Positions 40,351-48,572 of a stretch of 64,000 bases of DNA are shown here, piece by piece. This DNA is from a virus, in the IMG/VR virus record IMGVR_UViG_3300010157_001667, positions 27,323 through 91,322 of that record; one strand, written 5' to 3'. Each line of letters begins with the position of its first letter. Positions within the stretch are counted from its first letter, which is position 1. The notes beneath the pieces are model-generated. The model worked only from the letters and a program-made list of their open reading frames with translations. It was not told where the DNA came from and searched no databases. Both the position numbers and the translations under genes were made by a program.

Positions 40351-40847
40351 AAAGCCTGACTATAATCCACAATCTCACAGTTACGACTAATTTCTTTTAC
40401 AAAGTAAACACATCTAGGCTTAGGACCATCATCTAATGGTACACACAAAAATTGTCCGTTCTTTAATCGAGGTGCATACCATGTTACATCGTGATATATA
40501 TCTACAATCTCAATTGAAACAAAACTTGGACTAAAACTAGTTAGTGGATTAAACTCAAACGCATTGAACCCTCTATCATTGATACTTGTTAACGGTAATG
40601 TTTCTAAGTCCCCGTGTTCTTGTTCACCAATTAGTATTTGCCAATCAATAGGCATCTTAATAGTGCTATCACCAATCTTTAATACAAGTGCAGGACTATT
40701 AAATGATTCTAAAAAGATAAGTGGTATGTAATGATAGTCTACGTTTTGTGGATTACTATTGTCTAGTATGGCAAATCGAAGGTCATCAATTTCGTCCGGG
40801 AGTGTTTCTAAGTTATAGAATTCGTTTTCTAGTGTGAGTATACGCAT
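40347..40847 (-). CDS. Conserved early phage protein, unknown function
   Basis: 166 residues, mostly beta: MRILTLENEFYNLETLPDEIDDLRF, DYHYIPLIFLESFN, LKIGDSTIKMPIDWQILIGE, WYAPRLKNGQFLCVPLDDGP. The hydrophobic strands with IPLIFLE and LIGE.EHGDLE suggest a beta-barrel or a metal-less cupin-like core, but I cannot assign it. It has a perfect sigma70 promoter 7 bases upstream and opens the operon with gp62, the zinc-finger gene and the small array. Confidence 0.6.
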   Translation of the reverse strand: MRILTLENEFYNLETLPDEIDDLRFAILDNSNPQNVDYHYIPLIFLESFNSPALVLKIGDSTIKMPIDWQILIGEQEHGDLETLPLTSINDRGFNAFEFNPLTSFSPSFVSIEIVDIYHDVTWYAPRLKNGQFLCVPLDDGPKPRCVYFVKEISRNCEIVDYSQAF

Positions 40848-40853
40848 TTTGTT

Positions 40854-40882
40854 ATTATAACACTTTCTTATCTGTATGTCAA
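40854..40882 (-). promoter_or_regulatory. Early sigma70-type promoter (start of array operon)
   Basis: Minus strand: TTGACA at 40877-40882, 17-base spacer, TATAAT at 40854-40859; it lies inside the end of uvsW and directly before the 166-residue gene. Confidence 0.9.
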
Positions 40883-42319
40883 CTTTTCTAAGTCAAACGG
40901 GTAGTTTGCTTCTTTATAAAAAGCCTTACGTTGGGTTAAATGTCTTTTGGCAAACTTACAACTGCTTGTTACATCCCAAATTTGTACAAAGTCTTTATCT
41001 TCTGCTTTACGAATGCCTCGACCGATGCTTTGGATAACACGGACGAAGGATTTTCCAGGTTCAATGAGAACCAGATTAAAAATCCTAGGTATGTTGATAC
41101 CAACAGCGGCGACACCATAAGTCGCAACAATAATTTTATTTGTACTGGTTGCAATTTCATCATATTCTTCTTTCCTTTCAACCATATTAGTAGCACCACT
41201 CACAAATACACTATCGGGTAATCTACTAACAATTTCTTTACCTGCATTAACTCTATCAACTAGAATCAATACATTGCCTGTTTCTTTAATCTTTAATATT
41301 AGTTGTGCAATAGCATCTAGTCTATTTGTATCCTCAAGCAAGTGTTTCAACTCACTTTGGTAATTACTAAACTCTACATCATCTTTTAATTGAACAATAT
41401 TAACGTGACATTGTGCTAGTACACCTTGATCCTGTAACTCACTTGCACTTAGTTTACTGATAACAGGACCTAAACTAACAAACAATGATTGTGCTTCAAA
41501 CTTAGCTTTAGGGATAGTTCCGGTCAATCCCCAGCGAATCGGAACCTTAGCAAAGGCCCCAGTCAGTAATGTCTTTAGTGCATCTGCTTTGGCCATGTGA
41601 ACCTCATCTACCATGACACAAACAACACCTTCAATGAAGTCCATAATATCTGCTTCACCTGCTTTTGTTTTCTTAAGCATATTGTTAAGACTCTGCCAAG
41701 TACAAATAGTATGTGTTTTATTGTACTCTTTGCGATCACCAAAGTATACACCAACATCTAATCCAAGATTAATGTAATCTGCTTCTGTTTGTGTTACTAA
41801 ACTCTTGTTCGGAACGATAACAATACTACGACCATATTGTTCTATACTATAACTTAGTGCGGCAGTCATCAATGTTTTACCCGCACCTGTAGCAATCTCT
41901 TGTAGTGATTGCGGGTTCTTTAGAAAGTTATTAACAATAGTAATTTGATAATCACGTAGCTCTACGGGGGTGCCTTCTTTGGGATGACCTTTAGGCCAGT
42001 TCTTATGAGCGAACGTTGATTCGGACACTTCAGCGAATTCAAAGGTTGTTGTATAATCCCTAGTATCATCCAACTCAATATCATATCCTGCTCTGTCTAA
42101 TACGGGAAGTATTTCTTCCAATAGATTAATATATGTACTACCAGCAAGACTGAAATAACTTACTTTGCCATTCCATCTTCCTAGTCGTACTGCAGGTAGA
42201 TATCGTGCACCGGGAACTTCATACTCAAACATTTTCATTAGTGCTTTACGCTCTGCTAATTCAAGACCTTCTATCTTTACATTAACTTCATCTTTAACGA
42301 TTATTTTACATTGTTTCAT
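40868..42319 (-). CDS. uvsW: UvsW-type DNA/RNA helicase
   Basis: 483 residues, superfamily 2. Q-motif region LRDYQITIVNNFL, Walker A ATGAGKTL, DEVH box in VCVMVDEVHMAKAD, motif III GLTGTIPK, and motif VI VIQSIGRGIRKAED. The N-terminal ~100 residues are the small UvsW DNA-binding part. UvsW drives branch migration and removes R-loops, helping the change from origin- to recombination-dependent replication. It overlaps the gene upstream by 4 bases. Confidence 0.92.
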   Translation of the reverse strand: MKQCKIIVKDEVNVKIEGLELAERKALMKMFEYEVPGARYLPAVRLGRWNGKVSYFSLAGSTYINLLEEILPVLDRAGYDIELDDTRDYTTTFEFAEVSESTFAHKNWPKGHPKEGTPVELRDYQITIVNNFLKNPQSLQEIATGAGKTLMTAALSYSIEQYGRSIVIVPNKSLVTQTEADYINLGLDVGVYFGDRKEYNKTHTICTWQSLNNMLKKTKAGEADIMDFIEGVVCVMVDEVHMAKADALKTLLTGAFAKVPIRWGLTGTIPKAKFEAQSLFVSLGPVISKLSASELQDQGVLAQCHVNIVQLKDDVEFSNYQSELKHLLEDTNRLDAIAQLILKIKETGNVLILVDRVNAGKEIVSRLPDSVFVSGATNMVERKEEYDEIATSTNKIIVATYGVAAVGINIPRIFNLVLIEPGKSFVRVIQSIGRGIRKAEDKDFVQIWDVTSSCKFAKRHLTQRKAFYKEANYPFDLEKLTYR

Positions 42320-43344
42320 TTAATTCCCAAATTTACAGGTTCCGAATTTACACATTTTATAATTTTAAATAGATTTGTAGGAATATCCATAAACCCGTAA
42401 TTTCTATATTGTATCATAACAGGTTTCTCATATGATTTCAAGTTAGATTGGTCTCTTATTATATCAATGTTCAATTTATTTAACAAGTTATCCGAATGTT
42501 CCCCTAACAAAAACAATTGTTTAGAACTAATTTTTGATGATTCTGTTATACCATCGCAACCCAATTCACTTAACCATTTAACAGCAATATCCAAATCTCT
42601 AATCTCAAATTCACTTTGAAAATTAATAGCAAGATTTACTTTTAGCGGATCTTCAATATTAGAAAAATGTTCTACAACCGAATCACTGATATAAATTCCA
42701 TATTGAACGTAATCCGATATCATTCGTAAATCATTGGTTAAAGTAATATCTTTAATATTGTTATACAGAACTTCATTCAATGCGGCTACATAGTAATAAC
42801 CGTTATTATAAACAAGTGTTGGTTCCCAATATTTAACTGATTCATAATCACTAAGAACATCAATAATTTCTTTAGTAATAGGACAATAATCTATTGTAGT
42901 AAAATAATCTGCACTTAAGGACACTAGTGATTTTAGTGTAGAAGGTCCGTACTCCATTTCATATTGTCTTTTATCTTTATGCCATTCCATTGAATATACA
43001 GGATTCTTTTTTAGTGCAGTTAAAAAACTTTTACTGAAAGGAGATTTGAATATGATTTTATCCTTTATTACACTAATAGATGCATTTGTATATTGTGGAG
43101 AACTTTCTATCATATTGCATTTCCATGGCAATAATAATACATCATCAACATTAAGTTTGTGTTGAATAAACTGTTTTCGATATTTAAATGATATCTTTCT
43201 AAAAAGAGAGTCCTGATTTGATGTGATTGTATTATTTCTAATAATTAATGTAGTTAAGTTATTAACAAATTGTAGGTCATACCTGCTTAGTCTAATATTG
43301 ACAAGCATAAAGGTCGCAACATCTTCAAGTGTTTTTAAATCCAT
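42316..43344 (-). CDS. Conserved protein coupled to UvsW, possibly HARP-like
   Basis: 342 residues. Around residues 110-160 IIFKSPFSKSFLTALKKNPVYSMEWHKDKRQYEMEYGP resembles the HARP-type substrate-recognition repeat that accompanies annealing helicases. The remaining parts (KISFKYRKQFIQHKLNVDDVLLLPW, WLSELGCDGITESSKISSKQLFLLGE) are not recognised. The 4-base overlap with uvsW suggests a joint function as a DNA-binding partner. A strong UUCG terminator upstream separates it from the AAA+ gene. Confidence 0.55.
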   Translation of the reverse strand: MDLKTLEDVATFMLVNIRLSRYDLQFVNNLTTLIIRNNTITSNQDSLFRKISFKYRKQFIQHKLNVDDVLLLPWKCNMIESSPQYTNASISVIKDKIIFKSPFSKSFLTALKKNPVYSMEWHKDKRQYEMEYGPSTLKSLVSLSADYFTTIDYCPITKEIIDVLSDYESVKYWEPTLVYNNGYYYVAALNEVLYNNIKDITLTNDLRMISDYVQYGIYISDSVVEHFSNIEDPLKVNLAINFQSEFEIRDLDIAVKWLSELGCDGITESSKISSKQLFLLGEHSDNLLNKLNIDIIRDQSNLKSYEKPVMIQYRNYGFMDIPTNLFKIIKCVNSEPVNLGIK

Positions 43345-43359
43345 TTACTATCCTAAGGT

Positions 43360-43389
43360 AAAAAAAAGGGGAACCGAAGTTCCCCAAAA
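43360..43389 (-). terminator. Rho-independent terminator with UUCG loop
   Basis: GGGGAAC-TTCG-GTTCCCC followed by T8 on the minus strand: a very stable C(UUCG)G tetraloop. It closes the AAA+ ATPase unit. Confidence 0.93.
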
Positions 43390-43404
43390 GTTCTATTAAA
43401 CAAT

Positions 43405-44433
43405 TTACACAGACTTCATACATGTAGTACGTGCAAGATTCTTCCAGTTGCCGGGGCTAATCTTTACTAAGTCAGCAATCTTCAAGCACATACGCAAGGA
43501 CACTTCACGCAATTTCGTATGATTGTCCCACATAAAGTCAATCACAATTTGTGATTGTTCTTCATTAAAATCATAGTCTTTGAACAAACCACCATCAGCA
43601 TCACGATGGACCTGCTTGATACGCAACATCTTATCACGATCACCATCAATAGTCAGGTCCAGAAAGTGACAACGTGATTGCAATGCTTCTAAGTGATCCT
43701 GTAATTTCTTAGACTTCAAGTTGCCGAATTTCAAGTTAGTGATAAAGATAGCACTACCATTGAAGTTGAAAGTATTCGGGATACCTTCTTCACGCAACAA
43801 ACGTGAATCACTGTTCCAGCAAATTCTACGTGTCTTACCTGAATCAAGTGCGGCCTTCAAAATGTTCAAACTCAAGTCATCAGTAAAAACACTATCACAA
43901 TCATCAAAAATTAACACATTCTTTGTGTCAGAATATTTGTACAGTTGACTATACAAACCCAATGCTGTCATCGCACCTTTCACAATTTGAAAGCGAACTT
44001 TCTTACCTGCAAGCTTGTCAAACATACTTGCTTTTTCCATTTGTGTCTCAACACCATAACTTTTGCCGACACCGGGCGGGCCTGAAACAATCATAGCACG
44101 GATATCACCATTGATACAAGCACGTGACATTTCATCAAGGACCTCGAAACGAGTAGCAATACGGTCCATTGCTTCTGTTTCAGTTTCTTTCACAACTTCT
44201 TTTGCAAATTTTACTGTATTTTCTATCACATTATCTCCATTCAAAAATTCAATTTGATTAATATTATCAACAAGTACCTTAACTGCAGGGATATTGATTG
44301 CGAATTGACCGTCATTTTTTACAGTCACATAACTACCTTTTTTACTTGTCTGAAAACCCTTGACTAGTGTAAACTCAGTATTGACTACTGCTTGTTTACG
44401 ATAAGAGCCAGAGAGAATGCGAATAGTAGACAT
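43405..44433 (-). CDS. AAA+ ATPase of unknown role
   Basis: 342 residues. Walker A VSGPPGVGKSYG near residue 118, Walker B VLIFDDCDS near 170, sensor 1 GSAIFITNLKF, and arginine SRCHFLDLT. The N-terminal ~90 residues form a separate small domain (SYVTVKNDGQFAINIPAVKVLVD). It is not gp44: the P-loop context and the N-terminus differ. It stands alone with an early promoter and a strong terminator, so it is expressed early and separately. Possible roles: remodelling of host or phage complexes, DNA loading. Confidence 0.75.
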   Translation of the reverse strand: MSTIRILSGSYRKQAVVNTEFTLVKGFQTSKKGSYVTVKNDGQFAINIPAVKVLVDNINQIEFLNGDNVIENTVKFAKEVVKETETEAMDRIATRFEVLDEMSRACINGDIRAMIVSGPPGVGKSYGVETQMEKASMFDKLAGKKVRFQIVKGAMTALGLYSQLYKYSDTKNVLIFDDCDSVFTDDLSLNILKAALDSGKTRRICWNSDSRLLREEGIPNTFNFNGSAIFITNLKFGNLKSKKLQDHLEALQSRCHFLDLTIDGDRDKMLRIKQVHRDADGGLFKDYDFNEEQSQIVIDFMWDNHTKLREVSLRMCLKIADLVKISPGNWKNLARTTCMKSV

Positions 44434-44464
44434 TTGTTTCCTTTATTTCAGTGTCAATACAAGT

Positions 44465-44493
44465 ATTGTATCACGTTATCCATTTATTGTCAA
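44465..44493 (-). promoter_or_regulatory. Early sigma70-type promoter for AAA+ ATPase
   Basis: Minus strand: TTGACA at 44488-44493, spacer of 17 starting ATAAATGG, TACAAT at 44465-44470. Shares AAATTTGACAATAAATGG with two more promoters downstream. Confidence 0.85.
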
Positions 44494-44503
44494 ATTTTGT
44501 GCC

Positions 44504-44881
44504 TTATGCGGCCTTACGAAAATACATATAAGGCAAGCCCAATGTATAGCACAAGTACTCATCATCGCTTTGAGTATCCTCAGCTTCGTGGATCCAGCGC
44601 ATTGCTGTTGTACGGTCCTTAGCACCAGCATCAACCAATGACTGAATCCGTTGCTCAAAAACAACAGTTGCAGTAGCTTCTGCCTCTTTGCGGGCCTTAT
44701 CTTCGGCTTCAATAGCTACACCAAGTCCTTCAAACTCAGCTTCAAACTGTTCCAAAGTCCAAGTTGAAGTGTCAACACCGCGAGGGCGAACACCGTAAGC
44801 GTCCTTGTACATATCCCAGTAAAGTTCCCGGGCTTGTTCCAATTGTGTCAACTCTTCCCAAGATTTAAATTCTGTAGTCAT
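44504..44881 (-). CDS. Small acidic early protein
   Basis: 125 residues, helical and acidic: FKSWEELTQLEQARELYWDMYKDAYG, TWTLEQFEAEFEGLGVAIEAE, KDRTTAMRWIHEAED. Related short proteins occur in many phages without known function. Own early promoter, ribosome site AGAGGACTAC, monocistronic. Acidic early proteins of phages often inhibit host enzymes, but nothing shows this here. Confidence 0.65.
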   Translation of the reverse strand: MTTEFKSWEELTQLEQARELYWDMYKDAYGVRPRGVDTSTWTLEQFEAEFEGLGVAIEAEDKARKEAEATATVVFEQRIQSLVDAGAKDRTTAMRWIHEAEDTQSDDEYLCYTLGLPYMYFRKAA

Positions 44882-44914
44882 TTTGTAGTCCTCTTCTTTA
44901 CTGTCTAAGATTCT

Positions 44915-44943
44915 ATTATAGCAGAAAGCCCATTTATTGTCAA
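44915..44943 (-). promoter_or_regulatory. Early sigma70-type promoter
   Basis: Minus strand: TTGACA at 44938-44943, 17-base spacer ATAAATGGG..., TATAAT at 44915-44920. Perfect consensus. It drives the 125-residue acidic protein. Confidence 0.93.
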
Positions 44944-45152
44944 ATTTTGGCTATCAAACTAGCATGAATTTCATTCATTTCCGACTGTTCTACGTAGAAA
45001 TCGGACCTAGGATCATAGTACTGGCCTTCACTGTTGTCATAATACAACACTCTTCCGGAGAAATTGAACGGGCCTTCTAGTCCGTTTCTAGGACCATATT
45101 TGGTACGCATTTCATCCATCTGATACTTGTCAGCAACAACACGATATCCCAT
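44940..45152 (-). CDS. Small early protein, unknown
   Basis: 70 residues: MGYRVVADKYQMDEMRTKYGPRNGLEGPFNFSG-type start, Tyr-rich middle (VLYYDNSEGQYYDPRSDFYVEQ), ends SLIAKI. Own early promoter and AAAGGGATTT ribosome site. No family recognised beyond small phage early proteins. Confidence 0.6.
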   Translation of the reverse strand: MGYRVVADKYQMDEMRTKYGPRNGLEGPFNFSGRVLYYDNSEGQYYDPRSDFYVEQSEMNEIHASLIAKI

Positions 45153-45179
45153 AAATCCCTTTCAACTGAATAAGACTCT

Positions 45180-45208
45180 ATTATATAGCCAAATCCATTT
45201 ATTGTCAA
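45180..45208 (-). promoter_or_regulatory. Early sigma70-type promoter
   Basis: Minus strand: TTGACA at 45203-45208, 17-base spacer ATAAATGGATTTGGCTA, TATAAT at 45180-45185. Perfect consensus; drives the 70-residue protein and starts just after the uvsY stop. Confidence 0.93.
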
Positions 45209-45210
45209 AT

Positions 45211-45669
45211 TTAACCTATTGTGATATCTTCCATACCGGCAGCCCTCAAGCGAACAATATGACCTAACATAAAATTCTTAGATTCTAAGGCCTTCATAAT
45301 ACCAAGCCAACGATTTCTAAGTAATGCAATTTCATTAATCAATACTTCCATATCAATTACTTCATCTTCACCTTCAGCATACTTTTCAGCATCACGGCTT
45401 GTCAATGCTCTATTATATGCTTCTAAATACTTTTGAAAATGTTTTCGGCGAATTTTACGTAATTGGATATTGAGATAATTCAATACGGCTTCTATCTCTT
45501 GTAGTTGATTAAATCTATGCTCAGTAACTCCGGGTATTGCGGCAATGTTCTTTTCAACATTGCCATATACCTTTACTTCTTGTTTAGCTGAAATTAGTTC
45601 ATTCTCATAATGAGAGATGAAGTCAGGTAACACACCAAGATTTTGGGTGATGCGTGTATACCAATTCAT
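45211..45669 (-). CDS. uvsY: Recombination mediator UvsY
   Basis: 152 residues, helical, size and pattern of UvsY: LNIQLRKIRRKHFQKYLEAYNR basic central region and the diagnostic C-terminus ALESKNFMLGHIVRLRAAGMEDITIG, which matches the T4 end with IKSRGFAIKHIQDMRA. UvsY loads UvsX onto gp32-coated ssDNA. It follows uvsX in the order uvsX, 83-residue gene, uvsY, in one operon. Confidence 0.8.
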   Translation of the reverse strand: MNWYTRITQNLGVLPDFISHYENELISAKQEVKVYGNVEKNIAAIPGVTEHRFNQLQEIEAVLNYLNIQLRKIRRKHFQKYLEAYNRALTSRDAEKYAEGEDEVIDMEVLINEIALLRNRWLGIMKALESKNFMLGHIVRLRAAGMEDITIG

Positions 45670-45921
45670 TTAATCCCATTCTTCGTCTGCGTCATCTTCA
45701 TCATAATCTTCATACGATTCTTCAGTATCGTTGTGTGCCAAATTCTCTTTAAGAGCAGTTAGTACTTCTTTCTCACCCTTAAAGGTATTTTTGATATCGT
45801 CAGCTTCGTAATTGTTATCAATCAGTAGATTGATTAGTGAATCAGCCGCATCGCTACGGTCATTTAAATCAATATGAGAACGCAATGCGTCCCATACTTC
45901 TGCAACAAAATCTAAGTTCAT
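45670..45921 (-). CDS. Small acidic protein between uvsX and uvsY
   Basis: 83 residues: helical start MNLDFVAEVWDALRSHIDLND with DAADSLINLLIDNNYEADDI and a very acidic end ESYEDYDEDDADEEWD. Conserved position between recombination genes in cyanophages, as I recall. It overlaps uvsX by 4 bases and abuts uvsY. The acidic tail could mimic DNA or contact basic recombination proteins; unproven. Confidence 0.65.
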   Translation of the reverse strand: MNLDFVAEVWDALRSHIDLNDRSDAADSLINLLIDNNYEADDIKNTFKGEKEVLTALKENLAHNDTEESYEDYDEDDADEEWD

Positions 45922-46985
45922 TCTGTAACATCCTCCTCCGATGATACATTACTTATCTTTGTTGTTGATTTTTGTGAGTACTCAATCATAACTTTGTCTA
46001 GGCAGCCATCACTATTTGCTTCCCAAGCTTTGCGAAACTTCTTAATGATTTCACCATCAAGTGTTGTGTAAACTAAACTGTTACCTTCTTTCTTAACAAG
46101 TTCAGCCTTCTCAATCATATCTAATAATCCTGAGTAAGGGCTCATGCCTGTTTCATAAGGAATCTTAACTTGAACACTTTCAAATGGTTTCGCATAGCGA
46201 GTTTTCATAATCTTACATGCGGCACGAATACCTCGTACATCACTAATCTTATTACCATCTTCATCTTCTTTAAGTTTCAATTTCTTCATAGCAACTACAA
46301 TACTAGAAGCATAAACGAAACCTTGACCACCTGATATTTTATCATCTGGATCAAACATATCCTGTGAAGCATATGTGTGATTAGTAGCTACTAAGCCAAT
46401 GCCTAGTGAACCGAACATATTAACACAGTTACGAACAAGTGCTGTTAGTGCTTTAGGCTTACGACCCATGTCACCTTTCATATCACCTGCTTCAAACTGA
46501 TTAACGTCTGTGGGTGTTAGTAACATACCTAAACTGTCAACTACGAACAATACCTTAGGACGATCTGTTTCTGGTAGTGTTTTGTAATCTTTAACAAACA
46601 TAGAAATAGTTTTTCCTACTTCGTCAATCATTGCCATGTTTAGTTTTAATAGTTTATTTTCTTCTGTAGATACACCAAGTGCGTGTAGCCATGCTTCGTC
46701 AAGGGCATTCTCGGAGTCAACTAAGACTACAAAAATTCCTTGTTCTTGTGCGTGTCTGACGAGGTTTCCTGAACAGATGAACGATTTTCCTGCGCCTGAC
46801 TCTCCGGCAAAGACAGTAACTTTACCAAGAGGTACGCCTTTATTAAAGTCGCCGCTAATGAGATAATTGAGAGCATAGTTACCAGTTGAGATCCAGTCAG
46901 TAGGATCGTTAAATCCTATTGATAGACCTTCAATACTTTTTGTAATGTCCTTACGGAACTTACTAATGTCAAAGGGTTTTGCCAT
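45918..46985 (-). CDS. uvsX: UvsX RecA-like recombinase
   Basis: 355 residues. Walker A GESGAGKS (residues ~61-68), Walker B VLFVVDSLGML, the GRKPKALTALVRNCVN region and a QGFVYASSIVVAMKKLK segment follow the UvsX pattern. It forms filaments on ssDNA for strand exchange and recombination-dependent replication. It abuts the 63-residue gene upstream and is transcribed from the promoter at 47207. Confidence 0.93.
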   Translation of the reverse strand: MAKPFDISKFRKDITKSIEGLSIGFNDPTDWISTGNYALNYLISGDFNKGVPLGKVTVFAGESGAGKSFICSGNLVRHAQEQGIFVVLVDSENALDEAWLHALGVSTEENKLLKLNMAMIDEVGKTISMFVKDYKTLPETDRPKVLFVVDSLGMLLTPTDVNQFEAGDMKGDMGRKPKALTALVRNCVNMFGSLGIGLVATNHTYASQDMFDPDDKISGGQGFVYASSIVVAMKKLKLKEDEDGNKISDVRGIRAACKIMKTRYAKPFESVQVKIPYETGMSPYSGLLDMIEKAELVKKEGNSLVYTTLDGEIIKKFRKAWEANSDGCLDKVMIEYSQKSTTKISNVSSEEDVTE

Positions 46986-47177
46986 TTAATTATCCAATTC
47001 TAGTGCTAATGCTTCTTTGATTACTTCAAAGAGTTCTTCATCAGTGGTACAGAGAAATTTGTAATTCTTCCAATCATTCTCTGAATCTCTTCCACCTACT
47101 TCAACCATATAACCATTAGTATAACGATTGATTGTAAATGATTCATTTACTTTGCTTAAATTTTCTAGGTATTTCAT
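46986..47177 (-). CDS. Small protein before uvsX
   Basis: 63 residues: MKYLENLSKVNESFTINRYTNGYMVEVGGRD-type beta start with DEELFEVIKEALALELDN at the end. Beta-beta-alpha layout. AAGGAATAAT is the ribosome site. First gene of the uvsX operon. Function unknown. Confidence 0.6.
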   Translation of the reverse strand: MKYLENLSKVNESFTINRYTNGYMVEVGGRDSENDWKNYKFLCTTDEELFEVIKEALALELDN

Positions 47178-47185
47178 ATTATTCC

Positions 47186-47419
47186 TTATTGCTTGTGTAT
47201 GCCGTTAGTATATACATGTAACGGTTGTTTGTCAAGGTATTCTGGACAATTGTCCGCAATACGCTCAAGTTCGTAATCATTTGGAAAATGTCGTAATGCG
47301 GTCCTTGCTTTGTCTCTAATAAGACTAGGCACTCTTGGTGTCTTGCCTGGATCGCATAACTCTTCCAACAACTTTTTACTTTGCTTTAAAGCACGGTATC
47401 GTTCGTCTGTTGTGGTCAT
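47186..47419 (-). CDS. BPSL0761-family-like small protein
   Basis: 77 residues. TTTDERYRALKQSKKLLEEL, DPGKTPRVPSLIRDKARTALRHFPNDYELE match the small family known as BPSL0761, frequent in Burkholderiales genomes. Function unknown. It lies right after gp32, with AAGGAATATTCC before the ATG. As a gene shared with betaproteobacteria it is one of few clues to the host. The uvsX promoter lies in its 3' end. Confidence 0.7.
   Translation of the reverse strand: MTTTDERYRALKQSKKLLEELCDPGKTPRVPSLIRDKARTALRHFPNDYELERIADNCPEYLDKQPLHVYTNGIHKQ
47207..47235 (-). promoter_or_regulatory. Early sigma70-type promoter for the uvsX operon
   Basis: Minus strand: TTGACA at 47230-47235, 17-base spacer, TATACT at 47207-47212. 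Confidence 0.85.
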
Positions 47420-47435
47420 GGAATATTCCTTAGGA

Positions 47436-47449
47436 GGGGCCTGAGCCCC
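47436..47449 (-). terminator. GC-rich hairpin after gp32
   Basis: GGGGC-TCAG-GCCCC on the minus strand between the gp32 stop and the next ribosome site. No T run follows, so it is more likely a 3'-end protector or attenuator than a full terminator. Confidence 0.5.
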
Positions 47450-47457
47450 ATTACCTA

Positions 47458-48459
47458 TTAAGACTTGTTTTGTCTAGCACGAATCATTGCTAGAATGTCT
47501 TGTGCTTTGTCACTTGAAGGCTGTGCTGGCGGAATCTTAATTGATTCTGCGGCTGCCATTGCATCTTCTTCCCACGGCGCTGTAGAAGGTTCTGCTACGG
47601 GTGCAGTTGCGGGTGCTCTAGTTTCAGTAGTAGCTGTTGTTTGAACCGCGGTCGCTCCTGCAGGTGCTTCTAATCCATATGGACGATAGTAACTACCCCA
47701 ACGCTCATTATCAAAAGGTTGACCATCAACTGATGCCTCAAACATTTCTTTAATGATACGTAATTCTGCTTCATTTGGTTTCTTAGGTAAGAAGTCATTC
47801 ATGTTAAACAAACCATGTGCTTCAATAGCGGCCTGTTCTGTTTCTGTCAATGGTGATTCTTTACGTGCCCAGTTACTTGTAGAATAATCTGCGTAACCAC
47901 CTTTACTTGTTTTCTTAACGTTGAAGTCAAGACCACGCATAAGGTCTGTTGGCAATTCTTCCATTTCAGGATCCATCAAACTAGATTTGATGATTGTGAA
48001 AATCTGTGGACTAATAACAAATCTGCGAATTGGATTTGCAGGAACTTTGTCATCACCCATTGGGTTCTGACGAACAAAACCTTGAAATAGATAACTGCGT
48101 TTCTTCCAATACTTGTTTGCCATTTCTTTCAGTGTTTCGTCTTTATACCAAGGACGAACTTCGGCCAGTACTGGGCAAGCATCGCCATACATTTCCATAC
48201 ACGGAACTTGTACAACTGTTTGCTTAATGTTAGTATCACCTTTTACTCCATTGAATGGAAGTTTAATAATCTGACGTTCAACCCAAAAGAATGTGTTAGA
48301 ATTATTCGCATCTGGCAAGAAACGAATTGTAGCTGTTGTGCCTTCGTCCATATTCCAGTGTGGATAAATTGAGTTGTCAGATTGTGTTCCTGAACCCTTG
48401 TTGTTTGATTTGTTGTCTTGTGCCGCGATACGGGCACGAATGTCTGCTAATGATGCCAT
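47458..48459 (-). CDS. gp32: Single-stranded DNA-binding protein gp32
   Basis: 333 residues. The basic N-terminus (LADIRARIAAQDN) is the cooperative B-domain type. The OB-fold core has TTATIRFLPDANNSNTFFWVERQIIKLPF, CMEMYGDACPVL (Cys of the zinc site), WKKRSYLFQGFV and NPIRRFVISPQIFTII. The C-terminal part is Pro/Thr/Ala-rich and ends with QDILAMIRARQNKS rather than the usual strongly acidic tail. It coats ssDNA in replication and recombination and recruits UvsY and helicase. Two promoters and a structured leader precede it. Confidence 0.92.
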   Translation of the reverse strand: MASLADIRARIAAQDNKSNNKGSGTQSDNSIYPHWNMDEGTTATIRFLPDANNSNTFFWVERQIIKLPFNGVKGDTNIKQTVVQVPCMEMYGDACPVLAEVRPWYKDETLKEMANKYWKKRSYLFQGFVRQNPMGDDKVPANPIRRFVISPQIFTIIKSSLMDPEMEELPTDLMRGLDFNVKKTSKGGYADYSTSNWARKESPLTETEQAAIEAHGLFNMNDFLPKKPNEAELRIIKEMFEASVDGQPFDNERWGSYYRPYGLEAPAGATAVQTTATTETRAPATAPVAEPSTAPWEEDAMAAAESIKIPPAQPSSDKAQDILAMIRARQNKS

Positions 48460-48506
48460 GATAATATTTCCTTATAAAATTGAGATGGTCTCGTTTTTTA
48501 ATATTC

Positions 48507-48527
48507 GCTACTTCCCTATGAAGTAAC
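48507..48527 (-). promoter_or_regulatory. Hairpin in gp32 leader, candidate autoregulatory operator
   Basis: GTTACTTC-ATAGG-GAAGTAGC (8-bp stem, one G-U) near the 5' end of the early transcript, then an A/U-rich open stretch (TATTAAAAAACGAG) up to AAGGAAATATTATC and the ATG. The layout recalls the T4 gene 32 operator, where gp32 binds a folded 5' element plus an unstructured AU-rich run. Function inferred. Confidence 0.5.
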
Positions 48528-48540
48528 TAACATTAGAGAT

Positions 48541-48569
48541 AGTATAGCAAAACTATCTGTTAATGTCAA
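48541..48569 (-). promoter_or_regulatory. Early sigma70-type promoter for gp32
   Basis: Minus strand: TTGACA at 48564-48569, 17-base spacer, TATACT at 48541-48546. Confidence 0.9.
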
Positions 48570-48572
48570 TAG

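Noticed and set aside
43405-44433. Clamp loader gp44
   Set aside because: P-loop neighbourhood and N-terminal domain differ from gp44; the gp62 candidate is also not adjacent.
47436-47449. Full terminator after gp32
   Set aside because: Stem is good but no T run follows on the minus strand; kept only as a hairpin with possible partial effect.
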